A DNA stretch of 64,000 nucleotides from positions 45,085,462 to 45,149,461 of the forward strand of contig OZ024862.1 in assembly GCA_964017155.1 (NCBI GenBank), given 5' to 3'. Numbering within the stretch: the first letter of the stretch is position 1; every line of letters starts with the position of its first letter. The notes under the pieces are model-generated. The model saw nothing but the letters and a program-made list of their open reading frames with translations. It was not told the DNA's origin and did no database searches. The stretch comes from Oasisia sp. SBJ-2009. Taxonomy: Eukaryota > Annelida > Polychaeta > Sabellida > Siboglinidae. This document shows positions 23,781-34,161 of the stretch, one piece after another. Made by a program: the position numbers and the translations under genes.

Positions 23781-24130
23781 AAATAGATACATAATAATGC
23801 AGATATGCAGTACGATTTTTCAGTTTAAAAATCCTTTCACAAAACAATCTTCTACAACAGTATGAAAGTTTGTAGTAACATGGGTAATAATATCAATGAT
23901 CAGTCTTTATTACATATATAAAGTATTGGATCATACATTAATATTTATCCAAAATACATAGCAATGATTTTTTTATGGAATTCATGCAAATAATAATTAC
24001 ATAAGTGTTTAACTTGATGCATTTCCTTTCAACACACTCGTAGATGGTTTTCATTGCATGGTATAGTGTTTATTTATACACTGTAATTAGTTGCTGTGTC
24101 TAGATTAATTTTAGGTAACATTACTTAATT
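23781..24130. other. No recognisable feature
   Basis: AT-rich spacer between the ZNF-1 duplicated flank and the TIR element at 24131. I see no exon or repeat signal. Confidence 0.5.
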
Positions 24131-25605
24131 ATGCTACGCACACACCGTGCACACACCAACCGACTAGTTGGCGTTAAAGCAGTCAGCCGACTGCAGTCAG
24201 TTGGTGTGCGCGCAACTTTAAGCCGACGGTCGGCATTATTGCGCCGATTAACGCCGATTCAAATGTTGAATCGGCGTTAATCCGCAGTTGGCGTTAGATA
24301 AGGAGATATCCGGTGACAACTTGGCGCCGCAGCCGTATATCCGATGACGAGTCGGCTGGTGTGTGCACGCTTTTTTCATAATGCTACGCACACAGCAACC
24401 GATTAGTTGGCGTTAAAGCAGTCGGCCGACTGCAGTCGGTTGGTGTGTGCGCAACTTTACGCCGACGGTCGGCGTTATTGCGCCGATTCAAATGTTGAAT
24501 CGGCGTTAATCGCAGTCGGCGTTAATCCGCAGTCGGCGTTAGATCCGACGGTCGACGTTAAGTTTGCCATTGGAAATCATAGGGTCTTCATGTGATAAAC
24601 CTCGTCATACCTATGCCCGGCGTATTTTTTTGTTTTCAAGCCTACCCTGACCACAAGGTTTACATTTTTATTTTCACATTTCACTGACCTGGCGGGTAAC
24701 GCTATTTTTAGAAAGTGGTATATTGTTTTTCCTAACCCCGTTGACCCATTACCGTATTTTATTTATGCCGGAGCAACAAATAAATGTAATTTTGCCTGTT
24801 TCCCGCTTCCAGTCGGATTGTCCATTTTATCTTGTGAAAAGCGCTACGGCTGGTGGCGCCGCTACCGGGGGCATAAATTAAAAGCCTTACAAATTCGCAA
24901 AGCGGCGCTAGCGGTGAACAACGTTTTTGAGGATTTCGTCGGTTGTGACTGGTTACATTTCAAGATAACTGTTAATTGGAACGGATAAATATAATATTCT
25001 TTATATAAATTACAATTCGGCGCTACGCTTTTCTTTGCTGGAACACTGGACAAGACATTTCGTCGTGAACGCTGACGGCGAATCTCCGTCTTCCTACGTA
25101 ACATATTTCGTTTACAGGATTGCCGTTTCACGTACTTTAGTTTCGAAAAATTTACCAAGTGTTATTGTAGGTGTACATCGTTAAATCCGTGGTCATTGGC
25201 AACCATTCCATAAAGCAATTGAAATTAATATTTTTACGCAATTCTTCGATGAAATTTACGTCCCTGGCTCTCTTTCGCCGCCAAATCAAATGTGGGCAAA
25301 AATTCTCAAAGCGACGCTACCGTTGGAAACTTAGAGGAAATCGTTGGATACGACTAAAAATTATACTTCAACTTCAACATAACTGTTAACTGGAACGGTG
25401 ATATTTTGAGTAAACACAAAATGAGTAAACACGCGAATTAATAGTGGATTTGAGGATATCGCTAGCGCCCACGGATGAGTGCGGTTGGTGTGTGCGGGCA
25501 GCAGTCGGCGTTAGTCGGCGGAATTAATTTGCGTCTACCACGTACCACTGCTAACGCCAACTGCCAACTACAGTCGGCGTTAATCGGTTGGTGTGTGCCT
25601 AGCAG
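24131..25605. mobile_element. Non-autonomous TIR element, (C)TGCTA.GCACACACC ends
   Basis: The left end reads ATGCTACGCACACACC and the right end, inverted, CTGCTAGGCACACACCAACC. Inside both ends are many copies of CAGTCGGCGTTA, TTGGCGTTAAAGCAGTCGG and ACCGACTGCAGTCGG. The left end is tandemly duplicated: 24381 restarts atgctacgcacacagcaacc. The interior has an approximately 100-bp direct repeat (about 24890-24985 and 25298-25400, with gataactgttaaytggaacgg in common). No transposase is recognisable, and no clear target duplication is seen. The ends recall PIF/Harbinger-type MITEs, but that is a guess. Confidence 0.6.
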
Positions 25606-26253
25606 AATTTTTCTTGTATAATTCTGTTGTATTGAATACATTAAATTATATTAAATTTGTACCAGTTTTTTTCGTATTACTAATTTATTTATTACTTTTA
25701 CATTGTTTTTATTTATTTACACACATCTTTCATTTGAAATGCAAAAACAATCTCACAATAGATATGTACATTAAAATTATCAAATGACGCTTATACTTTC
25801 TATTCAAAGTTAAGTGGATGTACACAAATATTTGTATCATATTTTCCTACAAAACATTGTCATATATTTTTTTAATGTTAATATTTCTGTTCAGTTCGTT
25901 GAGAAAAAATGCGCATACATTACAGATTATAAACACGGAATTCGAGACAACTGCGTCTAGTCCTCTAGACTCTAGTTTTAAACAGTTTAGCAAACATGAT
26001 AGTTACGAATATTTGTTTTCACCACCTATATTATACAATGTAAACACAAGAAGAAGCACACCTGGCACATGGAAACAAAGACAAGTACTGTACGTGTACT
26101 GGGTAAACACAGGTTGTCCACGTGGACATATACTCGTTACTCATTGGTCGAAAAATGCCTTCTGGCAGAACCTACCTGGAGATTCAAAACGAGCCGCGTG
26201 GGCCGCCCGTTCGTATCACGTGCGCTCGCGTCTATAAATTATTTACTCACTGC

Positions 26254-26331
<78 letters not shown>

Positions 26332-26338
26332 AGTGTGT
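25606..26338. other. No recognisable gene; (TA)n at 26258-26326
   Basis: Unique sequence until the (TA)n run. The segment at 26100-26240 is GC-richer and open in two frames (containing cacgtgg and atcacgtgcg words), but I recognise no protein. The open frame 26122-26718 runs through the (TA)n into the inverted repeat and is not a credible single gene. Confidence 0.45.
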
Positions 26339-27137
26339 GCAACTTCAGCGTCCCGCCGAGTCAAACGCCCACCTTTTTAACACCAGATCCGCTCCCTCGA
26401 TTTACCAGCACCGAGTATGAAGATCACATATGCATGTCCAATAAAATGTCTACACACCACCAACTTTTCGTAACCGAAGGATCCACTGTTATTACCAAAA
26501 AGAAGCCTTTAGTGACGTGCTCAATAATATGTGAGCCGTATGAAGGTATTTTTCCGGAAGTGACCCGGCGACCCCGCGTGGGACACCTTGTGTGCGTTAT
26601 GTTCTCCCCAAAAAATTCAAGTCGCGAGGAGACGCTGTATTTTGCGAAGCAAAACGTAATCTCTTGTAGGGTCCTCATCGCACGAAGTTGCTTTTTCCTT
26701 TGTCAATATTCTTCTTGATACAATCGAAATACAATAACGTAAACACTAATAAAAAATTACTTCAAGTACAGCCACTTGTATGGGATACATCATCATTCAA
26801 TGAAAATTTATCTGGAACTGGCGAAGCTTCGCACAATACGGCGTCTCCTCGCGACTTGAATTTTTGGGGGCGAGCATAACGCACACAAGGTGTCCCACGC
26901 GGGGTCGCCGGGTCACTTCCGGAAAAATACCTTCATACGGCTCACATATTCTTGAGCACGTCACTAAAGGCTTCTTTTTGGTAATAACAGTGGATCCTTC
27001 GGTTACGAAAAGTTGGTGGTGTGTAGACATTTTATTGGACATGCATATGTGATCTTCATACTCGGTGCTGGTAAATCGAGGGAGCGGATCTGGTGTTAAA
27101 AAGGTGGGCGTTTGACTCGGCGGGACGCTGAAGTTGC
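26339..27137. repeat. Inverted repeat with open-frame arms
   Basis: Arms of 312 bp (26339-26650 and 26826-27137) are inverted copies with few differences, separated by 175 bp. Each arm is open through all 104 codons, plus strand in the left arm and minus in the right, with landmarks SVPPSQTPTFLTPDPLPRFT, YEDHICMSNKMSTHHQLFV and RRPRVGHLVCVM. The protein is unfamiliar. The right arm abuts the EGF-FTP 3' stump of unit A exactly at 27137/27138, so this structure truncates the tandem array on its left. It may be a foldback element end or a duplicated fragment of an unknown gene. Confidence 0.8.
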
Positions 27138-27595
27138 GACAACGGTGGCACTTGCACGGAGAACGATGCTTCTTACACGTGTAAATGCTCGTCGAAATGG
27201 ACAGGAACAAATTGCAGTCTAGTGAAAGATCTTACTAAAGAACAAAAGGAAGTAAAACAAAAGCCTAAAGAACAAAATGAAGTAAATAAAACAAATAAAG
27301 AACAAAACGAAGTAAAACAAAGCCTAAAGAACAAAAGAAAGTAACGGGGATGTATGCGATGATGAAGGTGATTATCGGTACGGCGGTGGGTATAGGCGTT
27401 GTGGTTGCTGCAGGATGTGGCGTAGCTGCCTGTGGTGCGTGTCCGACTAAAAGAGATATAGCAGCAACATTGGCAGCCGCCAAGTCAATGAAATCAGTAA
27501 GATCGAGAGTACAGAGAAGCACGGAGTTAGGAGACGACGATGAAGAGGAAGATGAAGAGGAAGATGAAGAGGAAGATACGGTGTCATCGATTTGA
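27138..27595 (+). pseudogene. Unit A: 3' stump of the EGF-FTP gene
   Basis: Starts inside the last EGF domain (DNGGTCTENDASYTCKCSSK) and runs through the KEQ-rich stalk, transmembrane helix and acidic tail ending EEDTVSSI. A one-base loss in a run of A (aaacaaagcc against aaacaaaagcc, near 27320) shifts the frame in the stalk. The 5' part is missing, cut at the inverted repeat. Immediately after the stop the sequence jumps to DNA lying some 3.5 kb further on in other units (junction near 27610). Confidence 0.9.
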
Positions 27596-27668
27596 GACTA
27601 TATAGCAGGATAGCGAATATGGCCAAACTCATCCGCAATCAAAGTATCAATTATATGTTATCTTACAG

Positions 27669-28267
27669 GTTGAACCGAGTATCATCCAGCACAAGAACAA
27701 GGTCGGTGTTACTATGTTACGATCTACTTAATAAAACAATTAAACTATTCGTCAGGAGCATAATTAAAATAATAAGGCCAGAAGGGGACTATGACAGCTA
27801 AGCGAGTAATTATAATATAGCTGTATGCGTGTAATTGTGCCATATACTACTGTTAATTGGTCAACTGCAAATATCTTAAAGTAACCGTAAATATTAAGAA
27901 CGTCCGCGTTTTTAAGTAAGCCAAATTGTATGAAAGCGTGGGAAGTGGCTAATTAACATGCATAGTTAATCAGCAAGTAACATACTTCGTGTAATGTTTG
28001 TAAGGACAGTGTTGATTGTTTGTTTGATATTATTTGTTTGTTTGTTTGTTTGTTTGTTTGTTTGTTTGTTTGTTTGTTTGTTTGTTTGTTTGTTTGTTTG
28101 TTTGTTTGTTTGTTTGTTTGTATGTGTAGGTGACACCATACGCCGGTGAGATTCTACGAGGTGTAGTTCAACGGACGGTCGTAGGAGGAGAGACTGTCTT
28201 CGAGAACGGGGCAATATCCGATTCAACCAAAGGGCGGCTAGTCTTTCCGAAGCAGAGCGAGATCTGA
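27669..28267 (+). pseudogene. Unit A: last two allantoinase exons
   Basis: A 33-nt microexon, 27669-27701 ([11 protein letters not shown], after TCTTACAG, before GTCGGT), and the terminal exon, 28130-28267 ([18 protein letters not shown].., stop TGA), with (TTTG)n directly ahead of its acceptor. They encode the C-terminal end of allantoinase, the ring-opening amidohydrolase of purine breakdown (allantoin to allantoate). The preceding exons are deleted in this unit, so it is a stump. Small differences from other units: VGGETV for VAGETV and a Lys-Gln-Ser-Glu-Ile end. Confidence 0.8.
28032..28120 (+). repeat. Unit A (TTTG)n microsatellite before a 3' splice site
   Basis: About 22 TTTG units ending 10 bases before the terminal allantoinase exon (TATGTGTAG|GTGACACC). 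The repeat stands where the pyrimidine-rich tract of the acceptor should be. Confidence 0.9.
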
Positions 28268-29061
28268 CACTGTAAATAGGATCTATCAATATACGATTTA
28301 ATGAGGCATATTTTCGATTTATTTGACTTAGGTCTAGTTGACTAATATTGCCGTATACGTGGTGTTTGCTATTTTTCTCGTATATAAGAAACTATAAGTG
28401 TGTAGTAGCGTTGGCACTGGCTAGAGCTTCGGACCGTCGACAAAGAGAATCCGGGGTCGAATTGTGCCACTCTACATTGCTCCAGTTCACTCAGCTATAT
28501 GAACGAGTATCCGACTATATTATGTAAGTAAAGACAGTGGTAGATATGTATATAAGAATAGTCTTCGCCCATTAATTTAATATGGATGCTTACCAGAGAA
28601 GCCAAAATGGTGTTCGATTAAACAGGATTAAAGTATATACCAAACAATTCTCATATATGAGTATTTTCTTATGGGATTACTTAGCATATACATTATACCT
28701 TGAAATATAATGGTTGATACAAAATCAACTACCCCGTTTCTACTCAAAGTCGCTATATTGAAAAATGAATAATTGGACATATGTTGTGTACGCAGTTATA
28801 CGCATGTTTAGGGGGGCTTAGTGCAGATTGTGTTTGATATAAGCTTGGGCAAGGGTAAGGTCTTCGGAGACATTCAATTAGCATTGAGCGGTTTTCATCG
28901 TTAAATTTCCGTGACTTGAAAAACTACGCCAAACAAAAGCAAGTACCACCACTAGGCTAAGTACTTATATCCGTTTAATCGAGTCATAAACTACCCTGTA
29001 TATAAGGGTAGTGACGCTCTTTGCGTTATATTTCGCGACATGGTAACCAGCGATTCCATCC

Positions 29062-29069
29062 TATCAATA
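29062..29069 (+). promoter_or_regulatory. Degenerate TATA box of EGF-FTP copy 1
   Basis: TATCAATA here, where copies 3 and 4 have TATAAATA in the context CCTATAAATAGG, about 200 bases ahead of the start codon. Position and context make it the likely core promoter, weakened in this copy. Confidence 0.5.
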
Positions 29070-29267
29070 GGAAATTAGCATTCCGTTGCCTTGTGGGATT
29101 GCACAACCGGACACGCGGGGTATTATGGGCACTCAGGATATGCTTACGTCATCGGTCATTACTGTCGTGTAGGCGTGTTTTGTTAAATCACGCACCCGCT
29201 GACTTCACCAATTTAGGGTATACTCAAGATTATTTCCGCCACGATACCACAATAACCTCGAACAATT

Positions 29268-31334
29268 ATGCGTCGCCAGCACCTGAGAGCTGCGTTAGTC
29301 GCAAAAATAAGTAATGTAATCGCCGCGCCGATGGCCCTAATACTGATTCTTGTGACAATCTACAGTATAAGGGCTGAACAAATTGGTGGTCGTTACAGAC
29401 GACTTTCCAGGTGTTCGCTAAAGTGCTTGAATGGAGGAACGTGTAAGCTTAGTTCTAACGGGACAGCGTATTGCCAGTGTCCGCGAGGAACTGATCTCCC
29501 GCTTTGCCACAACGTAACGGTTTGGTCGGCTGGAAAAAACGCAACGCAATCCACAACTTCACAGCCTCAGCTTGGCGCTTCCTGTGCGGTTGACAGGTTA
29601 GGTTCTGATTCCCCTTGCTCACTCACCGCGAGACACAAACATCCCTGGTGGAGGGTACATCTGGGATTAGTGGTGGCAGTTCGGAGAGTGCAACTAGAGA
29701 CGAAGGATTCTGCAAATGTTTCGTTTGTGGATGTTAAAGTTGGCATCTACCGCGGCGTGTACGGGTTGTGTCAATACTCAAACAATGTTCGTTTCGTTGG
29801 AAGATACTACGATTGTCATGACCATTTAGGAGACGTCGTGGCGTTGATAGTCGAGCATGAACATGAAATGCAGTTGTCGTTGTGCGAAGTGTCCGTTTAT
29901 GGAGAACCTCATCTTGGATCCCCGTGTTGGAGCAATCCCTGCGCTAATGGGGGAAGTTGCAAGCCAGTTGCATGTTATTATACGTGTGTCTGCCCAAAGA
30001 GTTGGTCTGGAACAAACTGCGAAGGAAAGAATTGGGCATACCATGCACTCACCTTGATGCGAATGGGTTCCGGCGAAGAACCAAGCCATGTTGATAATAT
30101 TGTTGATGGAAATAGAGAAGATATGATGAGGCATGGCAATAATAACCTATGTTCAGCATCCGCGTTAATGACAGATCCATGGTATGTGATTGGGTTTATT
30201 AACCTGATCGAAATAAGACACATGTTATTGGTGAATCGCCAGGATTGTTGTTCATCGTATATGTATAATTTCGATGTTTTAATTGACGATAACAAGCTAT
30301 GTGGAGCCAGGCGACATAACATGTCAGGTGTTGCATGGAAATATATCTGGTGTGTTCCTGTTGCTATAGGAAGAACTGTGAAAATTGCGTTTTACGGTCT
30401 TCAGGTCATTTCTTTGTGCGAAGTGGAAATATATGGTGTCCCATTGCCATGTCGGAACAATCGATGCAATAATGGAAAAACGTGTCGCCGAATTGGGAAT
30501 AACAATTCTTATGAATGTCTCTGCCCACCTGGTTTCAAAGGTTCTAACTGCACTGATGCAATTCCATGCTGGAGTACACCGTGTCACAATGGTGGCTCCT
30601 GCCGAAATACCAAAATGCGGAACGTCTATCAGTGCTTCTGTCCTGGTAACACGACGGGTTCAAATTGTGAAGATTTCAAGCCATGCTGGAGCAATCCGTG
30701 TCACAATGGTGGCTCTTGCCGAAATACTGAAATGTCGAACGTCTATCAGTGCTTCTGCCCTGGAAACACGACGGGTTCAAATTGTGAAGATTTCAAGCCA
30801 TGCTGGAGCAATCCGTGTCACAATGGTGGCTCTTGCCGAAATACTGAAAGGTCGAACGTCTATCAGTGCTTCTGTCCTGGAAACACGACGGGTTCAAATT
30901 GTGAAGATTTCAAGCCATGCTGGAGCAATCCGTGCGACAACGGTGGCACTTGCACGGAGAACGATGCTTCTTACACGTGTAAATGCTCGTCGAAATGGAC
31001 AGGAACAAATTGCAGTCTAGTGAAAGATCTCACTAAAGAACAAAAGGAAGTAAAACAAAAGCCTAAAGAACAAAAGAAAGTAACGGGGATGTCTGCGATG
31101 ATGAAGGTGATTATCGGTACTGCGGTTTGTATAGGCGTTGTGGTTGCTGGAGGATGTGGCGTAGCTGCCTGTGGTGCGTGTCCGACTAAAAGAGATATAG
31201 CAGCAACATTGGCAGCCGCCAAGTCAATGAAATCAGTAAGATCGAGAGTACAGAGAAGCACGGAGTTAGGAGACGACGATGAAGAGGAAGATGAAGAGGA
31301 AGATGAAGAGGAAGATACGGTGTCATCGATTTGA
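29268..31334 (+). CDS. EGF-FTP copy 1: type I membrane protein, 688 aa
   Basis: Intronless frame. Order: signal peptide (1-36, hydrophobic APMALILILVTIYSI); EGF (C49-C80, six Cys); first fucolectin/F5/8C domain (about 85-213; HPWWRVHLG and LCEVSVYG blocks); EGF (219-252); second such domain (about 258-392; NRQDCCSSYMYNFDV, LCEVEIYG); EGF (394-429); three EGFs of a 39-residue repeat starting PCWS (434-548); EGF (about 550-585); KEQ-rich stalk; transmembrane helix (about 609-637); cytoplasmic tail with EEEDEEEDEEED and end VSSI, a class I PDZ-ligand form. The family suggests an extracellular receptor or adhesion role, possibly carbohydrate recognition. The fucose motif of eel lectin (RxDx4R/K) is only partly kept: RQD is followed by Tyr at the last position. 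Start chosen because all copies share it and the signal peptide follows. Confidence 0.9.
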   Translation: MRRQHLRAALVAKISNVIAAPMALILILVTIYSIRAEQIGGRYRRLSRCSLKCLNGGTCKLSSNGTAYCQCPRGTDLPLCHNVTVWSAGKNATQSTTSQPQLGASCAVDRLGSDSPCSLTARHKHPWWRVHLGLVVAVRRVQLETKDSANVSFVDVKVGIYRGVYGLCQYSNNVRFVGRYYDCHDHLGDVVALIVEHEHEMQLSLCEVSVYGEPHLGSPCWSNPCANGGSCKPVACYYTCVCPKSWSGTNCEGKNWAYHALTLMRMGSGEEPSHVDNIVDGNREDMMRHGNNNLCSASALMTDPWYVIGFINLIEIRHMLLVNRQDCCSSYMYNFDVLIDDNKLCGARRHNMSGVAWKYIWCVPVAIGRTVKIAFYGLQVISLCEVEIYGVPLPCRNNRCNNGKTCRRIGNNNSYECLCPPGFKGSNCTDAIPCWSTPCHNGGSCRNTKMRNVYQCFCPGNTTGSNCEDFKPCWSNPCHNGGSCRNTEMSNVYQCFCPGNTTGSNCEDFKPCWSNPCHNGGSCRNTERSNVYQCFCPGNTTGSNCEDFKPCWSNPCDNGGTCTENDASYTCKCSSKWTGTNCSLVKDLTKEQKEVKQKPKEQKKVTGMSAMMKVIIGTAVCIGVVVAGGCGVAACGACPTKRDIAATLAAAKSMKSVRSRVQRSTELGDDDEEEDEEEDEEEDTVSSI

Positions 31335-31701
31335 GACTATATAGCAGGATCATTTCTTTAGCTCTGATTTCGCAGACAACAAAGCTTCAAAACAGGCCTA
31401 TCTAATGGTGTATATGTATTTATTATAAATCCTGCTGTACAAATCATATTGTGACGTGAAGTGTACATTACCCGTACAGCTGCAGACAGGCCACACTTTA
31501 CTATCAGTGATCGTAACAGTTTGAAGTTGCCCAGGCGTCTGCCAAAGAGTGCAACACCGTGGAAATTAATCAATGAAATGCTTTGCGTTTTGTTTTGAAT
31601 TCATTGTTTTACAAGTGGATAAAGAAAGGTGACAGAAGGACAGGAACTGGGCGGACTTTGAATGATTAAAAGAGTTTCCGGAGACAAACTACTAGAAGAC
31701 A

Positions 31702-31707
31702 AATAAA
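31702..31707 (+). terminator. Possible polyadenylation signal, copy 1
   Basis: AATAAA about 370 bases after the stop codon. Copy 4 keeps it (55113-55118); the two damaged copies have AATACA at the same place (36642, 43945). A second AATAAA near 32164 is present in the other units too, so the true site is uncertain. Confidence 0.35.
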
Positions 31708-32289
31708 ATTGATATATCTATCGATTCTTGATGTTAGTAAATGTGTTCGTTTTTGAAATTTACAAGTGCATAGTATTCAACATGGATAATAACACATTGA
31801 CGTTGTCAAAAACACTCATTTGAATTACCCGTTATGCTTGTCAAAACATGATTAAATCAGCGGTGTTCTTTCATGCCTCACGAGACATGACGATCATTGT
31901 AACACACAGTAAAAAAAACTGCATATCTCTGCACAAAAGTCGACCTAGCGTCGTGTTCAACATATAGAAAGCACGCACCGTCTGTTTTTCTCTTCTACCA
32001 CTGGGACTCACGTAGTAGCAGTTGGCTGCAAAAGATTATATGACTAGACGACAACAATAATGTTTTGGTACAATTAAGCAACACTTGAGATTCAAAGCAA
32101 ATCCCATAAAGCAAGTGAATTCAGAAGAATGGTTTATCAAGCGTGCGAGTATTGAAGGATGAATAATAAAGGTAACTATTCTTTGCATCGAGACGTCACA
32201 CAATGCACAGCAAGTGACACACAATTAACACAGGCAGACACATTACACAAATAAACACCTACTAATATGTGCATCAACTTATTATTCAC

Positions 32290-32498
32290 TACACCTGGAT
32301 CGCCATACCTGGATTGTCACACCTGGATCACCACACCTGGATCGCCACACCTGGATCACCACACCTGGATCGCCACACCTGGATCACCACACCTGGATCT
32401 CCACACCTGGATCACACACTTGGATCACCACACCTGGATCACACACCTGGATCACCACACCTGGATCACCACACCTAGATCACCACACCTGGATCACC
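32290..32498 (+). repeat. Unit B minisatellite, 14-bp CACCTGGATCAC unit
   Basis: About 15 units of acacctggatcacc with variants (gcc, tcc, 12-13 bp units). Most units contain the E-box CACCTG. It lies about 90 bases ahead of the first recognisable allantoinase exon and is present in units B, C and D but not E. Its length is nearly equal in the three. Confidence 0.95.
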
Positions 32499-32591
32499 CT
32501 ATGGAAACTGACTGCTAAGCCATTGACGTGATGTCGCCTCTGTCTGAGAGCTTGAGACACTGTTGTATTCTTTCCGTCCCGCTGCCCATAG

Positions 32592-32730
32592 GAGCGGCTG
32601 TGGCAGGCGCTGAAGGACGGAGACATCGACATGGTGGTGAGCGACAATTTCCCCTGCACGGCCGACCTCAAGCTCATTGAAGCCGGCGACTTCCTGCAGG
32701 CGTGGGGCGGCATCGCCTAGCTGCAGTTCG
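32592..32730 (+). pseudogene. Unit B: single allantoinase exon with nonsense codon
   Basis: A 139-nt exon bounded by GCCCATAG and GTAGGT. It encodes [20 protein letters not shown].. through ..WGGIA, then TAG where other copies have TCG (Ser). The amidohydrolase SDH-P block, whose Asp is the catalytic metal-linked residue in this superfamily, reads SDNFPC, with His changed to Asn. The downstream exons are lost: the unit jumps near 33970 from intron sequence straight into the upstream region of the next EGF-FTP gene. Non-functional. Confidence 0.9.
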
Positions 32731-33391
32731 GTAGGTCACTAGAAGGAGACGGACTATCTCTCACATATCAAACAACTCCAAGCGTTATTACGAATACGAA
32801 TACATTTATTTCAGGTAAAAGAAAACATATACAGTATGAACATACACACCCATAGCCTCTAAAAGGTAAATATGTTAAACAATGAGTAGATAAAATTAGA
32901 TTAGGTTATCCGTTAGATAAGTGTAAAAGTGTAGTATACCAGATAAAAAAAATAATGATCAATATGTCTGATTGTATAATAAATATGAATTTATACATTT
33001 AGATAAACACAATTTGAAAATAAAAAAGTTAAAAGGTGAATGGATAAAATAAATAAATTGGTAAGTTGTATAAACAAAACTAATAAAAACACATTTGGTA
33101 TACATTATATATATCTTACTAGTGTACAGTATTAAATAAACGCGCCAACATAATGATAACAATCATCATAATGTCTTACCAAGTGCTGAATACAATCCTT
33201 TGTTTTGACTAAAGCGCTGAACAAAATGTTCATAACTGTATGGCACCAATATAAATATAAAAAAGCTATTTTTTAAAAGATGCGTCTTAAGCACCATCTT
33301 AGACGAAAAGGTAGTGTCACACTGTTTGACTGACGTCAGCATATTGTTCGACAGTAGAGGGACCACATTAGCGAAAGCTCGTTTTCCGAAC

Positions 33392-33480
33392 TATTTACAT
33401 GTATGTACACACCCGTGAACTGACATACATCCCGGATTTGATGGTGTCAAAATAAAGTTTTATTATTATTATTATTATTA
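33392..33480 (+). mobile_element. Short retro-insertion, unit B
   Basis: About 89 bp ending AATAAAGTTTTA then (TTA)n, present in units B and C but absent from unit D, where ccgaacgacttgaagcg is continuous (45636-45652). A 3' AATAAA plus microsatellite tail suggests the truncated 3' end of a SINE or LINE. A few target bases (gact) appear lost. Confidence 0.6.
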
Positions 33481-34161
33481 TTGAAGCGTGTGGGTGGCAC
33501 TTTTAGGAGACCAGCCGAATTTGTGAGACTATTCGAAAGAAGGTCGGATACATATTGCGGTGCAAGTCCGTGGAGTGCCTAGAATGTAACCAAGATAATT
33601 TTTAAACGAAATTCCGACTTGGATTAGTAACCAATGCATGCAATATTGGTGTTATGTGTTCGTGCTTGATATTTCGCGTCATCAGACGAGCAATAGTGTT
33701 CTGAATTATATCCAATGGTATCACAGTTTGTCAAAAACAATTATCCACCCGTTTATCTTTTCAACTTGCGAGATTTCTTAGTTGTGTAGTCTTCTTAGAC
33801 TGAACCAAGAAACCGACAATGAATTGCGATTTATTTTATCATAGTATCCGCCATCCCTTGGCATTGTTTTATTTGCCATTATATCATACAATAACAGCGA
33901 ATATGTTTAGAATAATTTGAACTCATGTTTGGGTAACATGAAATTGATAATTTATTTTGCTTGGTAGTTTCACGACTACTAAACGTTGCCTTGTGGGATA
34001 GCACAACCGGACACGTGGGGTATTATGGGCAATCTAGATATGCTTACGTCATCGATCATTACTGTCGTTTGGTTTGTTATATCACGCACCCGCTGACGTA
34101 ACCAATTTAGGGTATACTCAAGATTATTTCCTCTACGATACCACAATAACCTCGAACAATT

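Noticed and set aside
30385..31020. 211-codon plus-strand frame overlapping EGF-FTP copy 1, and equivalents at 35313 and 42556
   Set aside because: Shadow frame generated by the 117-bp EGF repeats; it has no start context, and its conservation is explained by the real frame. The minus-strand frames at 29826-30587 and their paralogues are also shadows.
32267..32518. 83-codon frame of repeated HLDHHTWITTPGSP
   Set aside because: Translation of the 14-bp minisatellite; three frames rotate through the same words.
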